DNA from: Defluviitaleaceae bacterium
Lineage (GTDB): Bacteria > Bacillota > Clostridia > Lachnospirales > WQUN01
NCBI GenBank assembly: GCA_009777845.1
Contig: WRLD01000011.1
Span: 1-64,000 of the forward strand
Length of the DNA stretch: 64,000 nucleotides
Direction: 5' to 3'
The notes below the pieces were generated by a model. That model made no database searches. It saw only the letters and a program-made list of their open reading frames with translations, and was not told the DNA's origin. Below are positions 42,308 to 51,018 of the stretch, one piece after another. A program made the translations under genes and the position numbers. How positions within the stretch are numbered: position 1 is the first letter of the stretch; each line of letters begins with the position of its first letter.

Positions 42308-44401
42308 CTACATACCCACTCGACCAGTACCATTGATAATACGGTCTATCATAGAATCAATTACATTAAACGCGCGCGAGGCGGCTTGAAACGCAAACTG
42401 GAAGCGCAGCATTGCGTTCATTTCCTCGTCCATGGAAACGCCCTTTACTGCCATACGCATATTTTGCGCTTGCTCTACTTGAATTGTTTGGGATTTGACA
42501 TTGGTTTTGGCGGAAGAAATTTCTGTGGCAATCAGCCCCGAAAAGCGGATATATGCGTCCTGTATGCTGTATTCGCGGCCTGCGATGTTTACGGAATAAA
42601 AGCTGTTTGTTTGCCGCCATATTTCCTGTAGCTCGATTAGCAGTCGGGTATCGCTCTCCGCGCCAGACAGCGAAAGCGCGAGGTTGTTATGGCCGCCCTC
42701 CGTGAGAAACGCAGGGTTAATGCGAAGATTAGCGGTGGTGAAAATAGTGGCGGCGTTGTTTGGGTTTTCGTGGTCGGAAATCGGCCATGTGTACGTGCCT
42801 AGTGCGATGTCCAAGTCGCGGACAAATAGCGGTATGCCCTCGTTCGGCGGCGTGTTGTTGTCCAAGGGGCGCAGAGGCACGCGGGTAAGCTCGCCCGTTA
42901 TGGGGTCGATTACCTCGGTATAAAAGACATAATCGCCGTTCGCGTCACGCAGATTGCCTGTAAGCGCGTCGTTTATCATGGTTACTACGCTGTTTACGAT
43001 TCTGTCGAAATTCATTTGAATTTGCGGCAGCATTGCGTTGTTAATCGACCACATATGCGCCCTGTGGTTGTGCGATTGTGCGAAAAAGTCGCGTTCTATT
43101 TCCAGTGACAAGCGGTCTAGCTCGTCAACGTCCCCTGTAGCCGCGACCAAGCGCGCAATAAAATGATTTGCGTCCCATTCAGAATGTTGCAACGCTTCTA
43201 GTAGGTCGTTGCGTAGCTGGTCTGCGGTAATGGGTACGTCTGTTACTAAGCCCGTTACTGGGTCTGTTACGCTTTCATAGAACGGCCCGCCCGCTGTTTC
43301 CAAGGCTTCCAACGCCGCCAAGAGATTGTCATAGAAAGTGCCAGTATCGGCTATGCCTAGCTGTGTAAACGCGATTGTTACACGCCCTGCAAGCTCCTCT
43401 ATTCTGTCTGGCTCCATAGGCGGCGAAACGGCTTCGCTTAGGTGACTGGCGGTAATCGTTCCCCTTGTTTGCAATAGGGCAAGCAGCTTGCCGCGGTCGT
43501 TGCCCATAGACGAATCTACTGGGTTCATATAATTTAAGTAAGATGTAAACTCGTCGGGCGGCGTACTCGCGGACAGAATTTCCGTATGGGTGGTAAAAAT
43601 TGGCTCTACAAGCGCAGTGTCGCTTGTAATATAACGCAAGCCCATCATCGACTGCGTTACGCCAGTCAAAAGATGATGCCCCATCGAGGTGATATTCATG
43701 TCGCCGTTTGGGCCTTCTCGTACGTTTATGGGAATAAGCGTAGCGAGATGGTCTAGCAGGCGGTGGCGTTCGTCACGGTAGTCGTTCGCCTTTTCGCCGT
43801 CTAGCTCGTTGATGCGTATTTTGAGGTTAAGGTCGGCGATTTGTGCCACGGTCGCGTTTATTCCGTCACGGCCGTTGACTACATCGCGAATTTGCTCGTC
43901 TAGGTTCTTTTGATATTCAATAAGCCCCGCATAAACCTCTTGCGATTTATTTATAAATGTAGAAACATGCGACAGGAAAAACTGGCGCGTTACTATGCTT
44001 TCGGGGCTTGCGGTAAGCTCCTGCATGGAGTACCAAATATTGTTAATTACCGTTTGGAAATTGTACGCATCGTGAAGCTCGCCCAAAATAGACTCTATGG
44101 ACGCGCCCACTGCCACCTTTGTGGAATAAAAGGAAAGCTGACTGGCAGTATTGCGAAAATTGATGTCCAAAAATTCGTTGCGAATTTGGTGTACCTCGCT
44201 CCAGTACACGCCCATGCCGACCTGCCGCAGCTGGCCAGTAGCCGCCCTGCCCACATCGCGCGACATGGCGGTGGTCTGCACAATACGCTGGCGAGAATAG
44301 CCCGCTATTTCCGCATTGGAAATATTGTGTCCCGTTACATTTAAGTTCCGCTGCGCGACCTTCATGCCGCTTGCAGCTATTGATAGTCCTCCGAAAGGCA
44401 T
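42308..44401 (-). CDS. flgK: Flagellar hook-associated protein FlgK, copy 2 (697 aa)
   Basis: FGGLSIAASGMKVAQRNLNVTGHNISNAEIAGYSRQRIVQTTA and the C-terminal VEQAQNMRMAVKGVSMDEEMNAMLRFQFAFQAASRAFNVIDSMIDRIIN are clear FlgK ends. Middle part is shorter than in copy 1 and not similar to it. Sequence divergence between the copies is large, so this is an old duplication or two acquisitions. Both are intact. Separated from copy 1 by the secreted VWA protein and its membrane partner. Ribosome site is modest (AAGTAAGGGG). Confidence 0.92.
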   Translation of the reverse strand: MPFGGLSIAASGMKVAQRNLNVTGHNISNAEIAGYSRQRIVQTTAMSRDVGRAATGQLRQVGMGVYWSEVHQIRNEFLDINFRNTASQLSFYSTKVAVGASIESILGELHDAYNFQTVINNIWYSMQELTASPESIVTRQFFLSHVSTFINKSQEVYAGLIEYQKNLDEQIRDVVNGRDGINATVAQIADLNLKIRINELDGEKANDYRDERHRLLDHLATLIPINVREGPNGDMNITSMGHHLLTGVTQSMMGLRYITSDTALVEPIFTTHTEILSASTPPDEFTSYLNYMNPVDSSMGNDRGKLLALLQTRGTITASHLSEAVSPPMEPDRIEELAGRVTIAFTQLGIADTGTFYDNLLAALEALETAGGPFYESVTDPVTGLVTDVPITADQLRNDLLEALQHSEWDANHFIARLVAATGDVDELDRLSLEIERDFFAQSHNHRAHMWSINNAMLPQIQMNFDRIVNSVVTMINDALTGNLRDANGDYVFYTEVIDPITGELTRVPLRPLDNNTPPNEGIPLFVRDLDIALGTYTWPISDHENPNNAATIFTTANLRINPAFLTEGGHNNLALSLSGAESDTRLLIELQEIWRQTNSFYSVNIAGREYSIQDAYIRFSGLIATEISSAKTNVKSQTIQVEQAQNMRMAVKGVSMDEEMNAMLRFQFAFQAASRAFNVIDSMIDRIINGTGRVGM

Positions 44402-44440
44402 ATGCCATACCCCTTACTTTTTTAAGTGGTTTTTTATATC

Positions 44441-44902
44441 TTAACTCTCTATCAATTTGTTAAATCGTTTTTTTACTCTTAACGAAATAATAAGCGTTAT
44501 TGCCGCAATCGGCAAGTGATAAATAACGGCAACGGTAATTATAGCGAGCATAGCCATACCTGCAATGGTTACGCCCATATCCCCTCTTGCGAGAAACGGC
44601 AAAAAGCAGTCAATTACAAACGCAATAAATGCGGGAGCTAAAAGCACAGCAGGCAAAAGAATGTGGCTAAAGGGCAATGCGAATAACGAGAGCGCGTTTG
44701 TTTTATAAAATGAAACGTGATAAGGAAGATGTGCGAGAAGTATCGTAAAATAGCCTAGTGCCATGAGCAAGTAGAAATTAACGCCCGAAAGGAACATAAC
44801 GGCAACCAAGGAAAATATTATAAAACATGCACACTCTATTAACAACAACACAAACGCACAATAAAACGATTGCTTAATAAATTCCGTAATGTCGATTTTC
44901 AT
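44441..44902 (-). CDS. Small four-helix membrane protein
   Basis: 153 aa, nearly all hydrophobic: helices at about 13-38, 42-62, 75-100 and 108-140, then a basic end RVKKRFNKLIES. No motif recognised. Lies at the end of the row of small genes behind the BACON protein and just upstream of flgK copy 2. GGCGGTGA before ATG. It may be an immunity, anchor or transport helper protein; nothing in the sequence decides. Confidence 0.55.
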   Translation of the reverse strand: MKIDITEFIKQSFYCAFVLLLIECACFIIFSLVAVMFLSGVNFYLLMALGYFTILLAHLPYHVSFYKTNALSLFALPFSHILLPAVLLAPAFIAFVIDCFLPFLARGDMGVTIAGMAMLAIITVAVIYHLPIAAITLIISLRVKKRFNKLIES

Positions 44903-44986
44903 ATGCTGTCACCGCCCGAGATGATATACCTAGCTTGCGTGCGTGGGATAATGGGCGTGGGATAATTCCGTAATAATATTCTTAGG

Positions 44987-45367
44987 CTATATCCTCATAT
45001 ACCCCCCTATCCTCACTTCGCATAGCATTAAATCCTCGTCAAAGTCCAACATAGCATATGTCGCAAACAGTTTGCGATAAATAAAATGTCCGTGTTTTAT
45101 GCGTACCCTCATTCTATACATGCCCACGCTATCTAGGGAGCGAGAAAATATTATTGCATTTTCTGGACTGGCATTTGTTGGACGTTGCCACTTTTTTTGG
45201 CTGTCAACGACCTCTAAAGCCTCATGCCAATCCGTACCTATGGGAATACGTTTCAGTATGTCGTTTTGTAGCTTCTCGTCTGACGTTAGCCACGGTTTAA
45301 GGAAAATGGATAACCCAATTAAGGCAACAGCCATAACAATCAAAACCGTTTTAAATTCCTTTTTCAT
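44987..45367 (-). CDS. Small membrane-anchored protein, paralog 3 (possible immunity protein)
   Basis: 126 aa: KKEFKTVLIVMAVALIGLSIFLKPWLTSDEK (one N-terminal helix), then an about 95-residue domain with ILKRIPIGTDWHEALEVVDSQKKWQRP...MRVRIKHGHFIYRKLFATYAMLDFDEDLMLCEVRI. Paralogous to 45531-45911 and 45908-46273. The I-P-I-G-T-x-x-x-E-A-L opening and the closing strand pattern recall the SmpA/BLIP-like fold. The C-terminus (GGYMRI) differs from the others (QRAWKI). ATG 45367 matches the paralog starts; ATG 45379 is possible. It follows an orphan copy of the BACON protein's C-terminus, so each effector end has its own small protein behind it. Confidence 0.65.
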   Translation of the reverse strand: MKKEFKTVLIVMAVALIGLSIFLKPWLTSDEKLQNDILKRIPIGTDWHEALEVVDSQKKWQRPTNASPENAIIFSRSLDSVGMYRMRVRIKHGHFIYRKLFATYAMLDFDEDLMLCEVRIGGYMRI

Positions 45368-45380
45368 ATCCGCACTCATA

Positions 45381-45509
45381 TCAGCGACCAAAATAAGAGG
45401 ATTCTATAATGGTGTTCCAACCTGGCAGGTCACCTATAGGCACGGAATAAATCCCATTGGCGTTTAATAAACCACGCGCAAATGAATTGCTGTTATAGCC
45501 CTGTACCAT
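45381..45509 (-). pseudogene. Orphan C-terminal fragment of a BACON-type effector
   Basis: 42 codons reading (M)VQGYNSNSFARGLLNANGIYSVPIGDLPGWNTIIESSYFGR, clearly the same as the last 42 residues of the 1214-aa protein (FTKGYNSNSYARALLNANGI... and IIEAHYFGR). It has no ribosome site of its own and no upstream body, so it is a remnant of a displaced or recombined effector 3' end. Sense remains open without stops. Confidence 0.8.
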
Positions 45510-45530
45510 AGAAGCATTTAACCACCTTTT

Positions 45531-45911
45531 TCATATTTTCCACGCTCGCTGTATCTTCACCTCACGCAACATTAAATCTTCGCCGAAACTCAATACAACA
45601 TACGTTTGAACGAAATACCGATAAATAAAATGTCCGTATTCTAATTTTACTCTCATTCGTGCCACACCAAGCTCGTCTTGGAAACTCTGAAATGGTGATG
45701 TCCTTACAACTCTACTTGGTGGAGCTGATAACCATAATTTTCTTTGACTGTCAATCTTGTCTAAAGCCTCATACCAATCCGTACCTATAGGAATAATTTT
45801 CAGTATGTCGTTCTGTATCTTATAGTTCGATATTAGCCACGGCTTTAAAAACAAGAATATACAAATCAAAACCGCAAGCATAATCAAAATCTTTTTATGC
45901 TCTTTTTTCAT
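45531..45911 (-). CDS. Small membrane-anchored protein, paralog 2 (possible immunity protein)
   Basis: 126 aa: KKEHKKILIMLAVLICIFLFLKPWLISNYK (membrane helix), then NDILKIIPIGTDWYEALDKIDSQRKLWLSAPPSRVVRTSPFQSF...MRVKLEYGHFIYRYFVQTYVVLSFGEDLMLREVKIQRAWKI. Very like paralog 1 in the soluble domain. Its ATG overlaps the stop of paralog 1 (ATGA). Probably an outward-facing, membrane-tethered domain. Function not known from sequence. Confidence 0.65.
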   Translation of the reverse strand: MKKEHKKILIMLAVLICIFLFLKPWLISNYKIQNDILKIIPIGTDWYEALDKIDSQRKLWLSAPPSRVVRTSPFQSFQDELGVARMRVKLEYGHFIYRYFVQTYVVLSFGEDLMLREVKIQRAWKI

Positions 45912-46273
45912 ATCTTCCACGCCTGCTGTAGCTCCAGTTCACGCAACATTAAACCCTCATCGAATCTCAAGTCAATATAAGTCTGAATGAAATGTCGATA
46001 AATAAAATGTCCGTATTCTATCTTTACTCTCATGGGTATTAAATCCTCCCCATCTTGAAAACTCCGAACCAGTGATGCTCTTGGATAGCCATCAGGTGGA
46101 GCCGATAACCACAATTTTCTGTGACTGCCAATCACATCTAAAGCCTCATACCAGTTCATGCCTATAGGAAACATTTCTGCTACATCGGGTTGCGTTAGCC
46201 ACGGTTTTAGGAAAAAGAGTACACCAACCAAGACCACAAGCACAATCAAGAGTTTTTTAAGCTCTTTATTCAT
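45908..46273 (-). CDS. Small membrane-anchored protein, paralog 1 (possible immunity protein)
   Basis: 121 aa: NKELKKLLIVLVVLVGVLFFLKPWLTQPDV, then AEMFPIGMNWYEALDVIGSHRKLWLSAPPDGYPRASLVRSFQDGEDL...MRVKIEYGHFIYRHFIQTYIDLRFDEGLMLRELELQQAWKI. Lies 14 bp behind the 1214-aa secreted protein with AGGGGGCTAGG as ribosome site. Position, small size, membrane tether and multiplication beside an effector with a duplicated C-terminus are the marks of immunity genes. Confidence 0.65.
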   Translation of the reverse strand: MNKELKKLLIVLVVLVGVLFFLKPWLTQPDVAEMFPIGMNWYEALDVIGSHRKLWLSAPPDGYPRASLVRSFQDGEDLIPMRVKIEYGHFIYRHFIQTYIDLRFDEGLMLRELELQQAWKI

Positions 46274-46287
46274 ATCCTAGCCCCCTA

Positions 46288-49200
46288 TCAACGTCCAAAA
46301 TAGTGGGCTTCTATAATGGTTTCCCAACCTGGCAAATAACCCGCCTCTCCAGGATAAATACCGTTTGCGTTTAATAAAGCACGCGCATATGAATTACTGT
46401 TGTAGCCCTTAGTAAAGACAAGCTCACCACCAACGTCACGCCAAAAATCCCTTCCAAGAAAATAATAGTCAAAAGACCTACTATAGTGTGCATTGAAGTG
46501 CTTAAATGAATCTAGCAATTCTTGATACTTACCTATTCCCGAATGAACCCATTGCATTACCCTTTTTCTGCTTAGGTCGCGGTCTGTATCGCTTATAATG
46601 CCGTGCAAGCATCCAAGATTTCCCTCAGACGAACCGCCAAGTGTTGCGTATCTTACGCCTCCCCAGCGAGTGCTTGTTATGCCCTTATCGCTCCAATTAA
46701 AAGTATCCATATCATTATAAAGCGGGTGTCCCGGTGCTATAAAAGTAATAACACTCGCATGTCCCCCCGGATTACCCGGTGCAAACGCTGCATGTACCCC
46801 CATAAAAATTATCTCTCCACCAGCCGCATTCACTATAGCAGGATAAACAACATCAGCATTAACGATTATTCCTCTGCCCTCTATATAATAAACACCGTCC
46901 ATGTCTGTATTAAAGGTAATTGTTTTTCCGTAAATGTGTGCCGTCGCCATGTACCCTTGTACGGTTTCTTGCACGCTACCGCCCTCTATCTCTACCGCGC
47001 TCCTAAGCAAAAATGGTTGCTTGTCTGCTTCATTCCACGAGAACGAGGGCTTGATTGTAAAGCCTGTGTCCGTTCTCTGTGTTACTGTTATAGTGCGTGT
47101 AATCCCCGCATAGGTAACGGTTACAGTGCCAACTCTCGAAAAGAGCGTTGAATTGCTCCTAGCACGTATTCTGAACGAGCCGTTTCCTGCGCGGTTTGCA
47201 GGGCTGAAATTATCTACAGAAAGCCAAGATGTAGCATTATTGCTTACATTGACATTCCATACGCCTTGACACGTTACATGGATAGTTGATTCGCTTGCTT
47301 CGTATATTACCTCCCACTCACTCCGACTCAACTCAAGCCCGCCAGCCCCTGCCTGCGTTACGTCAATAAAGCGGTCGGGCGTTCCGTTTGCTCGTACGGT
47401 TAGTCTTGCCGTCCGTGGTTGGCTAGATGTGTTCACGTCAGTAACAAGTCTGAAGCTGCCGTTGCCGTTACGGTTGGCAGGTTGGAAGCCGTCCGCGCTT
47501 AGCCATGAGGCACTGCTTTGTACGTTCCATGTGGTGCTAGAAGTCACTCTTATGGTCGCTTGGCTTGCTATGGCAGGCGATTCCGCCCTGTTTGCCGATA
47601 GTGTGAGGTGTGCCGTTCGTCCGTCCTGTACCACGTTTATGGTCTGTGCAGGCAAGCCCAGTACGCTAATGGTTATTGTCCCTGCTCGTTGCATGTTGCT
47701 TGTGTTTTCGGTATTGATAATATGGAAAGAGCCGCTCCCTGTGCGGTTTGTCGGGTTGAAATTGCCTACGGAAAGCCAAGAGGTGGCATTATTGCTTACG
47801 CTTACGCTCCACTGCCTGTTAGACATCACCTCTACAAGCCCAAAGCCCGAATCAGACGGCGCGTAGCCTATTATGCCCGACAACCAAAGCACTGGCTCGG
47901 CGGTTTGGGTCACTGTAAACGTGCGGCTGGTCGTACCTGCCGTAACCGTGACTACGCCTGTTCTTGTTGCGCTTCCTGGATTGAGAGCCACATTGACTAC
48001 AAACGAGCCGTTTCCGTTGCGATTTGTCGGCGTGACATTGCTTATGGTTAGCCACGGCACGTTACTTGTGGGCGTGTTCCACGTTCTATCCGAAATTACA
48101 TTTACTGTTGCCGCGGTTGGAAATGCCGTTGCTGTACCGCCAGTCCCCGACAATACAAGCCCGTTTCCTGCTTCCTGTGTCACGGTTATTACTCGTGAGG
48201 CCGCGCCCTGTGCGGAAGCCGTTATTGTTCCTGTTCGAGCGTTTCCTACATTCGCGGTAGCGGAAATCCTAAAAGAGCCGTTGTTTGTGCCGCTCGTGGG
48301 CGTTGCGGAAAGCCATGACGGCTGACTGCTCGTTATAGTCCACGCACGATTAGACGTAACCTCCATTAACGCGCTTGTGGAAGCATGGGCGGGCATGTTA
48401 TACGGCCCTGTTGGCGATATAAGGATTGGGCCTGGATTTTGTATAATTGTAATCGTTTGCGTGGGCGCGTTTGGCGCGGTAATTGTGATTATTCCTGTCC
48501 GCGAGGCACTTCCCAAATGTGTATCTACTAAAATAGTAAACCAGCCATTGCCTGTGCGGTTTGCGGGTTCGTAGTCTACCATGGTTAGCCATGGCGCGCT
48601 TGTGCTTACTGTCCATTGCCTATTAGAAAACACGATAAAGTCGGCAAGTCCGCTAGTTGGCGGTGATGCAAACGTACCGCCGTCACCAGGCACAATCAGA
48701 ACAGCCCCATGTGACTGGGTTACAAAGATTTCTGCTACCGTGTTTGTGCCTACGTTAATTCTTACTGTTCCTGTTCTGTCCGCGTTTCCTGTGTTTTCGG
48801 TAACATTAAGCACAAATGAATCGTTTGTGTGCGGGGCAACATGCACTATGTCGCTGATTGTAAGCCACGATGGTGCGGTACTAACCGCCGTCCACGGAAC
48901 GCCGAGCGGAACATCAAAGCGTATCGAGCTAGCGAGAGCCACAGGATTCCATGTATTGGCATTTTGCCCCGTTATAGCAGAGGAATCAAGGCTAATATCA
49001 AGCGTATGCGGAGGGTATTCGACAAAAGCCGCGTTTTCCTTGGTGTATTCTACCGCTTCGCCTGTAAAAATTTCGTGCCATTCAATTGCATTTTCACTGG
49101 CTTCAAATGATGTAGGCTCGTAATCCCATTCAATAAACTCCGCTAACGCCGTTTCAGAATCCCATTTGATAAAACCCTCGGACGAAAAGCCATCTAAATC

Positions 49201-49932
49201 AGAGGATTCATATCCGATAATGTACTCTATAGGCTCGTTAGCCGTTTCCTCACACCATTCAAGCGCGGTAGTCCACGGAAAATAATACTCCGCAAACGGC
49301 GAAAACTCGGCGATTAGGAAGATTGCTTCCTCGGGCATGGTGAAGTCGGGGGCGTAGGGGTCTAGCTCTATATCGCCCATTTCTATTTTCCATGTCGGGT
49401 CTTGGCTTAGGGTATCACAGCCAGTGCCGATATTGAGGCGTACGTTGCTTCCTGTGGGTATGCTTGGGATAGAGATTATGCCTGTGTGTATTTCGTATTC
49501 GGTGAGTATGTCGTCTATATATACCTCTAGCAGGGTGTAGTCTATATGCTTGCCTGTGTGCGCGTTAATGGGAATAATTGTTAAGCTGTTCGGCTTAGGG
49601 TCAAAGTCATTTTCCCAACCGCAAAGCCCGCGTAAAATCAGCCTAGTGTCTTTATCGTCCAATACGCCGTCCCTGTTTATGTCTGATGTGAGGGTGTTTA
49701 TTTCCACGTCCTGCCCTAAAAGGTATTGCGAGAGGATTACAACATCAAGACTGTTCACTACACCGTCAAGGTTTACATCACCTAAGCCGTAGCCGCGTAG
49801 CCCTGTTTGTACAATTTCGCTAGGGGCGGTGGGGGCGGAGGTTTCCTCGCAGAGGGTAAATACCGCACTAGAGAGTGACAAAATAAATGCAACTAGTGAA
49901 ACTAGGCATATTTTTTTAAATAAATGCTTCAT
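46288..49932 (-). CDS. Secreted dockerin-BACON repeat protein with an effector-like C-terminal domain
   Basis: 1214 aa. Signal peptide (MKHLFKKICLVSLVAFILSL...). Dockerin-like module (about 50-107) with two calcium loops DVNLDGVVNSLD and DINRDGVLDDKD. Glu-rich linker. Six to seven BACON-type Ig repeats (about 310-960; each ends PSWLS/APWLT...F-x-P-A-N-R-T-G-N-G-S-F...R-x-G-T-V/I-T-V), then a C-terminal region of about 250 residues that is unlike the rest. It has GGHASVITF (possible catalytic His), SEGNLGCLHGIISDTDRDLSR, FDYYFLGRDFW and the final GYNSNSYARALLNANGI. The His block followed by N-S-N-S-x-(A)-x-x-L-x-x-(A)-G-I resembles permuted papain-like (NlpC/P60, YiiX) hydrolases, but the usual Cys is not in place. 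Exported, surface-held or released; target unknown. Behind it come its paralogous small genes. Confidence 0.75.
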   Translation of the reverse strand: MKHLFKKICLVSLVAFILSLSSAVFTLCEETSAPTAPSEIVQTGLRGYGLGDVNLDGVVNSLDVVILSQYLLGQDVEINTLTSDINRDGVLDDKDTRLILRGLCGWENDFDPKPNSLTIIPINAHTGKHIDYTLLEVYIDDILTEYEIHTGIISIPSIPTGSNVRLNIGTGCDTLSQDPTWKIEMGDIELDPYAPDFTMPEEAIFLIAEFSPFAEYYFPWTTALEWCEETANEPIEYIIGYESSDLDGFSSEGFIKWDSETALAEFIEWDYEPTSFEASENAIEWHEIFTGEAVEYTKENAAFVEYPPHTLDISLDSSAITGQNANTWNPVALASSIRFDVPLGVPWTAVSTAPSWLTISDIVHVAPHTNDSFVLNVTENTGNADRTGTVRINVGTNTVAEIFVTQSHGAVLIVPGDGGTFASPPTSGLADFIVFSNRQWTVSTSAPWLTMVDYEPANRTGNGWFTILVDTHLGSASRTGIITITAPNAPTQTITIIQNPGPILISPTGPYNMPAHASTSALMEVTSNRAWTITSSQPSWLSATPTSGTNNGSFRISATANVGNARTGTITASAQGAASRVITVTQEAGNGLVLSGTGGTATAFPTAATVNVISDRTWNTPTSNVPWLTISNVTPTNRNGNGSFVVNVALNPGSATRTGVVTVTAGTTSRTFTVTQTAEPVLWLSGIIGYAPSDSGFGLVEVMSNRQWSVSVSNNATSWLSVGNFNPTNRTGSGSFHIINTENTSNMQRAGTITISVLGLPAQTINVVQDGRTAHLTLSANRAESPAIASQATIRVTSSTTWNVQSSASWLSADGFQPANRNGNGSFRLVTDVNTSSQPRTARLTVRANGTPDRFIDVTQAGAGGLELSRSEWEVIYEASESTIHVTCQGVWNVNVSNNATSWLSVDNFSPANRAGNGSFRIRARSNSTLFSRVGTVTVTYAGITRTITVTQRTDTGFTIKPSFSWNEADKQPFLLRSAVEIEGGSVQETVQGYMATAHIYGKTITFNTDMDGVYYIEGRGIIVNADVVYPAIVNAAGGEIIFMGVHAAFAPGNPGGHASVITFIAPGHPLYNDMDTFNWSDKGITSTRWGGVRYATLGGSSEGNLGCLHGIISDTDRDLSRKRVMQWVHSGIGKYQELLDSFKHFNAHYSRSFDYYFLGRDFWRDVGGELVFTKGYNSNSYARALLNANGIYPGEAGYLPGWETIIEAHYFGR

Positions 49933-49965
49933 TTTGTCCTCCCCGCGGGTATTTGTTATCTGTAT

Positions 49966-50472
49966 TCACCTTTTAGTATCAAACGTCCCAGCCCCATTCC
50001 CCTCACCGCCTATTGTCGGTCTACGAGGATACTCCGGCGGCTCGGGCGAAATCGTGGAACGCAACGCATTCAATGAATATTCAACAAATTCTATAGAGCT
50101 TTCTAAAAGCGACTTGTTTATGTCATTGATTTCCTTCAAACGCTCGACTGCGGCTCGCAGGCCTGCGCCTGCTTCGCGTAGCTTTTCCTGGTCGGCGGCG
50201 TTGGTTATAATGGCGATTAGGTCGGCGAGCGATATATCGTTGCTTTTGTGTGCCATAACGTCGGCTATGTCCTTAACCAAGGAAATACGCTGTTTTTCCA
50301 GTCTGTTATTTTGGGCGATTACCATGTTTTTTAGGCTTACTAGGTTTTGCAGCGCGTCTATGTCGTTTTTGATAATAGCGTCCTTTTCCTCCAACGAAAG
50401 CCCGTGAAGCTCGTTGTGGCGTTCGGTTTGCTCCTTCATTACGTCCACTAGCTGGTCCAACATTCCCGCCAT
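49966..50472 (-). CDS. flgN: Flagellar chaperone FlgN
   Basis: 168 aa, nearly all helical: LDQLVDVMKEQTERHNELHGLSLEEKDAIIKNDIDALQNLVSLKNMVIAQNNRLEKQRISLVKDIADVM is the FlgN pattern (K-x-x-x-I-x-x-x-D-x-x-x-L-x-x-L-x-x-x-x-x). Chaperone for FlgK and FlgL, whose genes are downstream in the same direction. The Pro-rich C-terminal tail is variable. It stands immediately before the BACON effector gene (33 bp), which ties that gene to the flagellar transcript. Confidence 0.88.
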   Translation of the reverse strand: MAGMLDQLVDVMKEQTERHNELHGLSLEEKDAIIKNDIDALQNLVSLKNMVIAQNNRLEKQRISLVKDIADVMAHKSNDISLADLIAIITNAADQEKLREAGAGLRAAVERLKEINDINKSLLESSIEFVEYSLNALRSTISPEPPEYPRRPTIGGEGNGAGTFDTKR

Positions 50473-50518
50473 AGTTTCATTCCCTCAATTCGTGTCTATA
50501 AGTAAATGGAAGTCAATA

Positions 50519-50562
50519 CAAAAACTCCCTCATGCCTAGTTCTTAGGCACGAAAGAGTTCCC
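50519..50562 (-). terminator. Terminator between flgM and flgN
   Basis: AACTC..TC.TGCCTA pairs with TAGGCA.GA..GAGTT, followed by TTTTTG on the minus strand. It implies partial uncoupling of flgM from the genes below. Confidence 0.65.
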
Positions 50563-50599
50563 ATATAACGTCCGTGTATTTTTATATTTCACGTTTTCC

Positions 50600-50875
50600 C
50601 TAGAATCTACTCAATATGCCCGCCGCGACATCATTGGAGGACACATGGTAAGTGCCAGAATCTAGCATTTCCTGTATACGACCTACAAGACTCTCACGAA
50701 TATCAGGCGCACTTAACGCCGCCTTGCGCGCTATTTGAAATTCTCCCGCTTGGGCCGATAAGGATACACTGTCAACCCGCTCCGAGCTGGTTTTTTCGCT
50801 TTTTTCGGTGCGTCCAACACTGCGGCTGGGCTGTATGGTGTATGCCTTGTAAACACTGGAAACTCTTATGTCCAT
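50600..50875 (-). CDS. flgM: Anti-sigma-28 factor FlgM
   Basis: 91 aa from ATG 50875 (MDIRVSSVYKAY), chosen since AAAGGAGGCC lies 7 bases before it; the reading from 50896 has no ribosome site. RVDSVSLSAQAGEFQIARKAALSAPDIRESLVGRIQEMLDSGTYHVSSNDVAAGIL is the FlgM sigma-binding C-terminal half. It holds the flagellar sigma factor until hook completion, then is exported. First flagellar gene of the late cluster here. Confidence 0.92.
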   Translation of the reverse strand: MDIRVSSVYKAYTIQPSRSVGRTEKSEKTSSERVDSVSLSAQAGEFQIARKAALSAPDIRESLVGRIQEMLDSGTYHVSSNDVAAGILSRF

Positions 50876-50994
50876 TTTAACGGCCTCCTTTATCATATTT
50901 CTTTTATTTACTGGGTTCGCTTCGTGACGTTGTGCGGCTTGTCACGAGCGGTCGCCGAGAGTGCAAGTGGCGCAGCCACTTTGCTACAAAGAAT

Positions 50995-51002
50995 ATATCG
51001 GC
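50995..51002 (-). promoter_or_regulatory. Possible sigma-28 -10 box before flgM
   Basis: GCCGATAT on the minus strand, one base off the consensus GCCGATAA, about 120 bases before the flgM start. The -35 (TAAA) is not well placed, so this is a suggestion only. Confidence 0.35.
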
Positions 51003-51018
51003 ATTTTTTATGATTTGC

